Part shown: piece by piece, positions 11,413 through 23,400 of the stretch | Numbering within the stretch: position 1 is the first letter of the stretch | How the letters are laid out: every line of letters begins with the position of its first letter | NCBI GenBank assembly: GCA_934045905.1 | Contig: OW203767.1 | Location: 17,921,073-17,985,072, forward strand | Source: Leuctra nigra | Taxonomy: Eukaryota > Arthropoda > Insecta > Plecoptera > Leuctridae | Direction of reading: 5' to 3' | DNA length: 64,000 bases | The notes under the pieces: generated by a model | The model's database searches: none | What the model saw: the letters and a program-made list of their open reading frames with translations, nothing else | Told to the model about the DNA's origin: nothing | Translations under genes and position numbers: made by a program

Positions 11413-14400
11413 CTGGAGGATAACAGGCTAATTTAGAACTCTTCAATTGGGCTGGGAATTGACATCGATTATTCGATTTTACATTGATATTTAATTAAAT
11501 AAATTTTTAAATTGATATTGCTTTGGATTGGCTTGATTCAAATTGCGTTTATTTTAACATTTTAACTTTGGGCTGACAGCATTTGACAAGTGGAACAACA
11601 GTAGGTACACTCGACAAATCAAAAAACGGTATTTGAAAGAAATGGATTGTCTGAAAAAAATGTGATGGCATCATCCTATAAAGCCTATGATAACACCTCA
11701 TCTACCTCTAGTAGGTGAGCTCCGATTTCATTGACAATAACAAGGATTTATTTCAAGGAACCAATCCGTTTCGTTCAAATACCGTTTTATGATTTGTTGG
11801 GTGTAGACGCATATTATTTCAGCATTCAATGACTTAATTTAGTGTCGAAATTAAACCAATTTAGCGTCAAAGTATGGAAAATGAAAGTTTGTAACGACCG
11901 TGGGAATCGACACTTAGATTTTCGGAATCGTTATGGCACTTCTAATCAAGACTGACCTGCGTGGACTCAGCCGAGACCGGCGCCTCGGCCTCCTGGCGCG
12001 GTTCGGCCTGGCACGTGCTGGCCGAGCTGGTGGCCGGCATGTAGTCGGTGTGCGACGAGGTGGGGGAAGACGAGGAGAGTGCCTCGGCAGTCAGCGCAGC
12101 GCTAATGGCGGCCGTCGTGTGCACTGCCTGCTGCTGCGGCGCCACCAGCGCTGCTGCACTGAAACCATCCTCGGTTAACTACTCGCTCTATGTGGTTCTC
12201 AATCAAGACTTCATCGTTGCATTTACAAAACCATAATTTAAAACAGTTCAAGAGCATAAATAGAAAAAATAGGTCTTAATGCCTCCTTCTATTTCTCTAC
12301 CAAATTGATAGGTAAAAGAAGACTAAACATTTAACTTTTTATAATTTCGAAGTAAATGGTGTTGAAGGTGGAGGCATTTCAAGATTGTATCCAGTTAGGT
12401 AATAACTGGAATCATAGAAGACAAAAATATTATTTCAAGAATTCTAGTTAAAGAAAATTTCATAGGTAGTTACCACTAGGATACAAAGGAATGGTTCAAA
12501 CTTCGAACCATGTAATCTAGGATTTCGATGCAAGTATGTTCAAGAACTGTAATTGTTCGGTGCCGGAGAGAGGAGTGGGAGAGCGACTAACCTGGCGTTG
12601 GAAGTGTTGGCATGACCGGCGGTTACGCTGGTCGGCAACACCGCCACGGTGCGTGACTGCATCGACATCGGACGGATGCTGGCCAGCGGGGTTTCTCCGC
12701 GACCTGACAAGTAAACACTGTTATTGCCACATCACGTGATACAGTGGAACCTCTTTAGTACGTTTTTGAAGGGACCAGGATAAAAACGTACTAAAGTGAA
12801 AAACGTACTATAGAAACAATTTAACCTGTGTTCTTATAGGTAGGGGGACATTTGTAAAAGGAGAAACGTACTAAGAGGTTCCACTGTAACTGTATCAAAC
12901 CTTATATTCAAGACTAAATTGGAGCAAAACAGCCTGTAGACATTAGACAGTTGATTGAAAATAACAGTTCAAATGAAAGATGGTAATGTATGGCATATAA
13001 TAAATTTAGGTGGTACAGTTTACATTCTTCAAGAGATTGATTTATGAGGTAATGTAAGAATGGTGCATTGATATAGCAATAAATAACAACCAGACTTCAA
13101 TTCTACCGCATATTGGAAATATTAATTAGCAGTGAAATTTTGCTGTTGATAGAAGTTAAATGAATTATTCCTCTGAGTTGGATCAAATAATACAGATATT
13201 TAAAGACTTGTACAAGAAGGTGTGTCCGTCATACGAAATAGAATTATTTTTTTAGTGTAGAATCTTTGTTCGAGTTATGTCAATAATGAGTGATTGCCAG
13301 GTGGTTCTGACCTGTCCAAGGTGCAAGAGCGCCCGACTGTTGACTGGACTGCGGCTGTTTGGCGGGCTTGACAGCTGTCGACGATGGTCCGGCCATCGGC
13401 TTGATGTTGGCGGTCGGCGGATCCACAATCGGCTTCTCCACGCCGCCGGAACTTGTCGACGGCTTGCCCTGATGAGCCTGAGCAAGTCACAAGTTCAGGC
13501 AAGTTGTACAACACAATCTCTCATTGTACGATAGTAGGGATGTGAAAATAATTCAGAAATAGATCTAGTCGGTTTAATTTAGAAATCTGTTCGATCGAAA
13601 CTGTTATAAACTTTGAAACTACTTGAATTAGAAGACTTCTATTACAATACAAAAGACCAAGTTTGTACATTAAAAATATCATAATTAATGTAAAGGCCGG
13701 TCCACACTAGCAACTTTTGGTTGATCAACTTGGTTCTGCTCAAGTCACTTTTGTGTCAATTAGGTACTCTGTACATGTGCAGAACAAAGTTGATCATACA
13801 ATAGTTGCTAGTGTAGACTGGTCTTAATATTCTCTCAATAGGTCAATGTAAAACCCAAGACAGAACTGGAATGTCACTGTACGCACCTTGACTTGCATGG
13901 TGTATAGCGAGCGCTGCAGCGTCTGCATGCGCGTGCTCAGCTTCTTGATCTCCTCGGCCTGGCGCTGGCTCTCGGCAACCTTCTCCGCGCTCTCCTTCTC
14001 GGCGCGGGCAATGCGCGCCTCCAGCTGCGACTTGAGCGCGTTCATGCGCACCGTGCTTTCCTCTGTGCATGTGGAAACAGTTGCCAAACATGAGTCCCTT
14101 CGATCTTTGAGTTAAAATATTTTTCCTTTCCTAAGGAGACTCTTGCCATTTACAATTCTTCAGTTTATGACATCCATAAACTTACAAGTTTATGACATCC
14201 AGAACTAATATGTAGTAGGTATTGTTAGTCTTCATGTAGGTAATTTAATTAAAAAGTAACTACTGTTCACTGATTTGTTTATTTTTAAGATTCTAAAGTT
14301 GGAATTATGAAATTTACTGACATCTCAGTTGGGATGAAGTTTTGTAAGTGGACTGCAAATTTAAAAGATCTTGCCTCTCGTGGGATTGGAGCCCACGGTC

Positions 14401-17400
14401 CTTGGATTTCCGGTCCACTGCTCTATTAACTCCGAGCTATGGTAATGATTCAAATTTGCAGATATTATAGTTACAAACATGTAATGGAAGTCCTTGGAAG
14501 GAACCAATATCGTAGGTTAATTATGGTATTTCAGCTGCATTGATTGAACAAATGTATTCATGTGAAATATGGTTTTTGCTGTTAACCTCAGTAGATGTGA
14601 ATAAATACCAACTGCAATATGAAAAGATTTTCCTTGAGTGGGATTCGAACCCACGATCTTCTGATATCCAGTCAGATACTCTACCAAGGCAGTTCATATT
14701 GCATATCCCATTTAGGAGCTACTCGCCTGTGGTCTGCTCGTGAGCGGCGCACCTCGATGTCAGCTCGGCCACCTGCTGCTTGAGCACGCCGTTCTCGGTC
14801 ATCGTCTTCTGCAGCTTGGCCTTGGCGGCGACGAGAATGTTGATCGAGCTCGACTCCTTCAGAGCCTCGATCTCGCGACGCAGGCCCTCGGACACCTCGT
14901 TGCTGCTGCTCACCTGCACGCAACGCACACTTTCGTTGAAGCAATCTCATCGCAAATACATTCTCCAGATCGAAATTACAAAAGTAACACAAGATTTTAC
15001 ATTTACCTCCAAAAAACAAGCTCATTTCCTACACATTCGGCTTGTTAGACGAATCCAAATTCCACTTTCGCATCTATGATTCTTAATTCTCATTTTTGTT
15101 CTGCTTTAAAGTCATAATCTCTAGTAGGTACTTACTTCTGGACGACAAATTAAGAATGAAAATTTAATAAATATGAAATAACCATAACAAAATATTGACA
15201 ATTCACAAAAACTAGGGGTGTGCGAATATTCGAAAATATTTGGTTCGAATCTTTGATTCGGTATTCGAAAAAAAAGTATTCGAAATTTCGAAATTTTTTG
15301 AATAGTTTATATCTTTTAATTCAAAATAATCCCGCCATTTCTCATATGGGAGTGTTTTTCAATGCTGCAAACTGCTGCAAAGTCTAAAACTTCAACCGAA
15401 AATTGTCATGGCCGCCATTTTGATTTCGAGGGATATTATTTGTAGGTTATTGTTCCTCCAGGTAGACCTTCCTCATACTCCATTTGTTCCTGTTAATTTA
15501 ATTTTGGCCATCTTTCATTCTGGTCATATGAAAAAAGTTTGGTGTCAATTTTTTTATTTATTTTTATTGATATTATGTATTTTAATGTAGGTTCCTACTA
15601 TTCAATATTCGATTCGATATTCGAAATATTTTTGTCAATTATTCGATATTTGTATTCGAAGTCAAAAATCACTATTCGCACCCCCCTAACAAAAACCTTG
15701 GCCGGGTTTCTACAAATGAGCAACACTAGACAAAATTAAAAACTTGAAATTATAATTTCAAATGCAATATGACAATAATTCTGACGTCTACCACATTTTG
15801 ATATTATGAAAAGACAGAGCGAACTCGATAATTTTAAATGTCGTCTGTTGATCCATCTAACTGAACCGCGGACACATTCTGTGCCAAGTCTCGCTACGTA
15901 GTTCCACCGACCTGATCGTTGAGCTCCTTGACGACGTCGCCGTGTCTCTGGTTGACCTCCTGGATGCGGTCCTCCAGCTCCCTACGGACCTCCTCGCGGA
16001 TCACCTCCACGCGGTCCGCTGCGATGGGCGCCGCCGTGGCCGCTTCCACAGCCTCCTTCAGCCGCTGCTCCGCACATTTACGCTCCTCCTCCAGAGAGGC
16101 GTTCAGCTCCTCGAACTGGGTCTTGTACTTCTTGGCGATCTTGCGCACCTGGAACTAGAAGCACACGGGGATATCAAGCACGCATAATATTATTATTATT
16201 CTAGATAAGTAGGAACTAGGTCAAATATAACAAGGTCCAAAATCTAATCGACGGCACAATCACATTGGTACACTGCCGTGTTACAGAAAGCAATGTATCA
16301 ACCGTGAAAATACAGTTTCATTCATGGTCAAGTCTATACGTTGCTTATCCTGAAAACGGCAGTACAGTCGACTTGCCTTTCAGCAAAACGTATATCAGCT
16401 CCATGTTGATAAGTTTTCATTATATAAACATTAATTCCCAAAAATTTCAATAGAGACCAAAGAGGTTCGAAGTTTTACTAAATGTTCTAATTACTGGAGA
16501 CTCTGCCATAGCTAGGGACACCTGTTTTTCGCGCGCGCGAAATTTTCAGAATGTTGAGCTATCATATTTTGAACAAATTTTCTCCATGAATCACATCATA
16601 ACCTGTCATAATCTGATCGCGACAAAACGCGAAATTGTGATGTTTTAGGCCATAAAACCGAAATCAACATCTTTACGCGACATAACACCAAAATTTAATG
16701 ATTTTTGCAACATTTATACTAATTTTCATCAATTTTTAGGGTTGGGCGAACCGGTTCGTTTTCGAACTGAACCGAATCGGCTAGCTAGGTTCGAAAAACG
16801 AACCTCTAAGGTTCGTTTGCGAACCTTTTTCGAACCACCCGCCTTTTTTTCCCGCCATGTTTCATTCAAATAATGCGACCAACCTCTTGTCACTGGTCCA
16901 ACCTCTTGTCTTTACGGGTACAGTAAAATGGTAAAACCTTGGTAAATAGAGTCCCTGTAAGCCGAAATCCATCATAAATCAAAGAAAACTCAAATCCTGC
17001 CACACTATAGGGTGTTCCATGTTCAAATAAATGTTGAACCGAATTTTTCATGCCGTAATTCGAAGTGCTATTTGGTCACAAGTAGCAAAGTAGCATTGAT
17101 TTCAGTTTAGAAGTCGAAGTAATTTCCTTGTTGAGTAAAATTTTCGAAGCATAAAAACGAAATAATATGATTGTTGCGATCTAAACTGTGCTATACTTTT
17201 GGAACAGAGTGTACTTTTGGGTCCTGCATCTGCTAGCCAGCAGGTACCTGACCCTTGCGGAAGGGAGGATTGTTTTGTTTGTCCTGTTGAAAGGTCTGCG
17301 AACTCGCAGTAATCCAGATGACAAATAACTTGACTTGATGGCATATTTTATTTTATTTTGATGATATTGTATGTTTATGGTATTTGAATAAATAATAGTG

Positions 17401-20400
17401 GTCATTTAGAAAACTATTCGCGATCTAATGAAGTGAAGATTATCAGTTATCACGCAAAGTTAAAATATAATGGTGTATATTTGAGCTTTCCAAACTTCAT
17501 TTTTAACACAATGCAAAATCAAAAATAGTATGACGACGACGAGATAATTTTTGAAGAATATTGAACTTTTATTTTCGCGTAAAAATGCGTAGTATTTATG
17601 GAGTATACAATCACAGGATTACCATCTCTCAACTGGGGCAAGTATTTTCGAAATGAAATTCCATTATGGCGTTGAAGAGAGGAAGAAAAGGGTTAAAATA
17701 TATTTAAATTTGGAGCAGTATATTTCGCGTTTTTGTTCTAATTATATTATTAAGTCAATGTCTCATTATAGATACAAATAAAAATAATATCTGAGTAACA
17801 AACACCCCATTAAACAGCTGTTTTTAAGTGTCTAACCACTTGACTTGCGAGAGGGAGGGAGGAGAATGGTGACTGGTGCTTATGCGTGCTTATCTTTACT
17901 ACACATCTGGAAAACATCATTTTCTGAAAAAAAGGTTCGGTTCGTTTAAGGTTTGAAATTTCAAACCTTTTGAAAAGGTTCGGTTCAAGGTTCTATTTGA
18001 AAAAAAATGAGGTTCGCCCAACCCTATCAATTTTGAAGACAAAATATCATTTTTAACACGAAAATAAAATATATTTCAACTTAGAGTCAATGACATTAAA
18101 CATTAAATTTAAAAAAAAGATGTGAACAAATGGCTGTGAAATAAATAAATAAAAAAATAAAATACAGTGACAGCTAACAGCTTGTCTGGCTTAAAGCAAT
18201 CATACCAACCTTAAAAACAATGTCAAAGTTGCATATTTTCCCGCCAAATATTTAAAAAATATTTAATCTAGTGGAGCGGTCGCTCCACGCCAGCCAAGTC
18301 GTACGGCGCGTGCACACTCTCATATAAAGGCTGGAGCAAACCCACTTTTACTGTAAGCATCAAAGTGGCATTTTCGGCCTACTGGATCTTAAAATTGGAA
18401 AATCTCACATTGTTGCGATATATCTTAATTTTGAGCTATGGCCCACCCTACAACATATACCAAATTTGGGAACAATAGGTTACGCCCTTTGCGCGCTAGA
18501 GGGCCGTGAAAACAGTGTTTTAGGGCGGTTTTCATAATAATAATGTAGCACTACTGTACCAGGGAGAGTTATCTAGGTTGTAAACAACAAGTGGTTCCTT
18601 ATGAATTTATAGAAGGCCGTGATTGTTTCTATGGCGATCAAAATTATAACATAAATAATGACATTTAAATCATATTTTATTCAGGATTCAATTATATTAA
18701 AGTAAATAAGTAGTACAGAATATTATTACAGTTATATTTAAATTCTTAAAACATTAATTTATATTATAAAATGTCTTTAAAAATATTAAGTTATCTTTTC
18801 GAAACATATCACCTTTGGGGTCGAGGTTTAAAATAAAAAGGGTTCAAAACTGTAAAGCCACAACAATGGAAAAATATGGTATGGTGTTCAGAATGAGATT
18901 GGATGGTGGTGAATTTGAATTGGAAAAAGAGGCAGTTGAAATGTAAGATTAGAAGAAGAATGTTGTGTGTATCGTTTAAAAAAAAATCATTACTAGAAGA
19001 AATGTCATAAATAACTGTTATTAAAAGAAGAATATTAATCAAGAAAAGAAGGCGGCAAAGGGGAAAGAAAAGTGCACGAAGAGAAAATTCATGACAAAAA
19101 CTATATTGATGATGAACTATCTAATGAGATGATGGACCATGATGGACTATAGCTATCTACACCTCAGTGATGAGTACTCATAATCTTAGTTATTAATTAA
19201 TAAATATAAGTTTAAATCTGGCCAGAAGTAGCTTCACCCTTTTTAATTGTACTACATAAAATTAATAAAAATTACTAGAAAAGGAAAAACATAATGCTAC
19301 GAATTTATCACCCAACAGTGGGGTATTATTTGAAGATGGTTTAGGATTAATTAAGTAACTAGTGTAGAGTCACAAAATTGGCGCCCAACGTGGGGCATAC
19401 CCCACTATGGAATATAGAAATATACTTTCTTTATTACATACCACCCCACTATCGTGAATGTCCATTTTTGTATTTTGCTTTCAATTGTTGCTTTACAGTT
19501 CCTTCAAAGACATGTATGGTTTCAAGAGTATCGTATTATACACTCCTTTCAAAATTCCTTCCTTGGTCTTCAATTCATACGTATTGTTTCCTTTCACTTT
19601 AGAAACAATATAAGGCCCTTCAAATATATGGAAAAACTTCTTAGTTTCCTTTGACATAAAATTGGAAACATGTATTGCTCGTAATAATACCAAATCATTT
19701 GTTTTGAAAGTCGTTTTCTTCGTATACTTTTCTTCATGATACTTCTTTCTTTGAGCACCTTTATTCTTCAATCTATCCCCAGCCATTACAATCTTCATGT
19801 CGATATCAATTTCACTACCGTTATTTTCAGGAAAATCGATATTTTTAGCACTGTTGGATATGTATTTTTGATTGTAATGTAGTTCCATAGGCATGAACCC
19901 TGTACTTTCATGAAAACTTACGTTTAACCAATGTTCAATTTTAGGAACCCATTGTACCCATGAGTTATGTTTGTTGGAACAATATGTTCGAAACATGCGA
20001 CCTAAACTACGCATGACTCTTTCACTAGGGTTTGATTGTGGGTGTCGAATAGTCGAATGAATTGCGATTACTTGATTTGCTTGCAAAGTGTTGTACCATA
20101 AACCAGACGTATATTGGGTTCCATGATCAGATAAAATTCGTTCCGGAATTTGAACTTGCTTGAAATATAATTCCAATTTCCCAACTACTGCCACTGCCGT
20201 AGCCTGCTTCAATGTATACAATTTTACTAACTTGGAGAATAGATCAATAAACACCAGAATATATCTGATTCCAAACTTTCCTCTTGGAAGAGGTCCGTAC
20301 AAATCTGTGGCAACAATCTGGCCTGGTTTGCTGGGAATGATAGGAGTATAAGTACCTCTTGATGTTCTATTAGGATGCTTAACCCGCTGACAAATGTCAC

Positions 20401-23400
20401 AACTTGCTAGAATTACTCGAATAATTCTTGCCATGTTCTTGAAATAGTAAAGCTTTCTCATGGCCATGTGGCATTTACGTTCTCCGAAGTGTCCGAATTC
20501 TTCATGCACTTCAATTATCAAGTCCTTCATGATCGTCGTAGGTATGCATAATCTCCATCCATCATCATTTTTCGCTTTGTGAAATAATTTCGTCCCGGAA
20601 ATCTTGAATTGTTGATTTTGACTGTTATCATTCGGCTCATTCAATTTCTGTATAATCTCTCTAAACTGTGGGTCCTGTTCTTGTTCAGTTTGTATCTTTT
20701 CAAACCTCTTCTTCATGCTTAAACTGCATGATAATATAATTTCATATATTCCAATTTCCTTATCTTCACAAGTTTCTTGGTATATTTTTCCCTCTGCCGT
20801 TCCTGGTAATCTACTTAATGTATCTGCAATTACGTTAGATTTTCCCGAACAATGTCGAATTTCAAAGTTAAACTGTTGTAACCAGAGTACCCAACGAGTT
20901 AATCTTCCAGATAATAATCTACATTTCATCAAGAATGTAAGTGCTTGGTGATCAGTAACAATTATGAATTTTCTCACACCTTGAACGAACAATCTAAACT
21001 TCTCAACAGCAAACACAATTGCCAAACATTCCTTTTCAGATACATTATAATTGATCTCCGAAGTTTGTAACAGTCTTGAAGCCATATTAATGATCTGCAT
21101 TTCACCATCATCATCCTTTTGATATAAAATACCAGCAATACCATAGTGACTTGCATCACATTGAATGTAAAATTCTTTGTTCATATCCGGATACAACAAC
21201 TGCACATTGTTTACAAACAATTCTTTGAGTTCTTCAAATGCCTTCTGATGCTTTTCATTCCATCTCCATGTTGCTTTCTTCTTCAACAATTCCCTTAATG
21301 GTTCCATTTTATTTGCAAACTGATTTGTAAATTTCCGAAAATAACTGCAAATACCAATCAATCCCCTCAATTGCTTTTGATTTTTCGGCGTAGGCCAATT
21401 TTTAATAACATCCAATTTTTTCGAGTCGGGTCGAATTCCTGTACGATCTAAAGTATGACCAAGAAACGAAACTTGGTCTCTGCACCATTTTGATTTTTTC
21501 AAGTTTATTGTTACACCATAGTTCTTGAATCGTTTGAATATCATGTTCAGTTTTTCTATATGTTCTTCAAAAGTTGTGCTTGTCACTAGAATATCATCCA
21601 CATATATAACAGTTGAATCTCTTAAGTCTTCTCCTAATACATGTTCTAATCCTCTTGAAAAAGCTGCGCCGCTTACGGAAAGTCCAAATGGCAATACCTT
21701 AAAGCAATACACTCTACCGCCGTATTTAAATGCAGTATACTTCCTGCTATGCTCCTCCAAAGGAATTTGCCAAAACGAGGAATTTAAAATTCCATTATGG
21801 CGTTGAAGAGAGGAAGAAAAGGGTTGAAATATATTTAAATTTGGAGCAGTATATTTCGCGTTTTTGTTCTAATTATATTATTAAGTCAATGTCTCATTAT
21901 AGATACAAATAAAAATAATATCTGAGTAACAAACACCCCATTAAACAGCTGTTTTTAAGTGTCTAACCACTTGACTTGCGAGAGGGAGGGAGGAGAATGG
22001 TGACTGGTGCTTATGCGTGCTTATCTTTACTACACATCTGGAAAACATCATTTTCTGAAAAAAAGGTTTGGTTCGTTTAAGGTTTGAAATTTCAAACCTT
22101 TTGAAAAGGTTCGGTTCAAGGTTCTATTTGAAAAAAAATGAGGTTCGCCCAACCCTATCAATTTTGAAGACAAAATATCATTTTTAACACGAAAATAAAA
22201 TATATTTCAACTTAGAGTCAATGACATTAAACATTAAATTTAAAAAAAAGATGTGAACAAATGGCTGTGAAATAAATAAATAAAAAAATAAAATACAGTG
22301 ACAGCTAACAGCTTGTCTGGCTTAAAGCAATCATACCAACCTTAAAAACAATGTCAAAGTTGCATATTTTCCCGCCAAATATTTAAAAAATATTTAATCT
22401 AGTGGAGCGGTCGCTCCACGCCAGCCAAGTCGTACGGCGCGTGCACACTCTCATATAAAGGCTGGAGCAAACCCACTTTTACTGTAAGCATCAAAGTGGC
22501 ATTTTCGGCCTACTGGATCTTAAAATTGGAAAATCTCACATTGTTGCGATATATCTTAATTTCGAGCTATGGCCCACCCTACAACATATACCAAATTTGG
22601 GAACAATAGGTTACGCCCTTTGCGCGCTAGAGGGCCGTGAAAACAGTGTTTTAGGGCGGTTTTCATAATAATAATAATCTCAGTAGTAGTAGTAGTAGTC
22701 TCCTGGAATTCAAATCCGGTAACATGGCCACAGCCAAAACGGCTGAACCGATTGATCTCACATTTTTACCACGTGTGCACTTTTGGCGTCTGATTTAACC
22801 TTCACCCCATTAATTTTTTGTGCCGCCATTTTGAAACCGGAAGTGACGTCATATCTCGACAACGGCTATACCGATCGGAATGAAATTTGCGCCAAACGAT
22901 TCAGACGGTAAACTATATGGATAATCAATAGCAACAGACTATAATTTATGTTAACGAAACCGGAAATGACGTCATGAAATTTGAAATACATCGATTGGCA
23001 TTTCGGCAACAAATTTGATCCGATTATTTTGTTATTTATGTAACGTATGTACTTTTGATATCTCATTTGACTTATTATAAAACCAACCGGAAGCCGCCAT
23101 TTTGAAACCGGAAGTGACATCATATGTCAATAACGGCTAAATAGATTTGAACGAAACCAGCGCTAAACAATTTAGACGGTCAACTTTATGTATTATCATC
23201 AATAATATTTGCAGTTTCCCATACAGAAACCGGAAATGACGTCACACATTTTAAAAATCTCACAAATTTACATTTTGATACAATAAATATACTATTTGAG
23301 ACAGCTTATAATAAAATGTAATCATGTTTAAATTATAATTTAAGGAGTCAGTGATTTCAGCAGCCATTTTGAAACAGGAAGTAACGTCATATCTTGAAAA

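Noticed and set aside
14612..14704. Functional tRNA gene on minus
   Set aside because: The T arm and an anticodon-like arm are present, but the A box and D arm are incomplete and the acceptor stem is replaced by an AT-rich inverted repeat.
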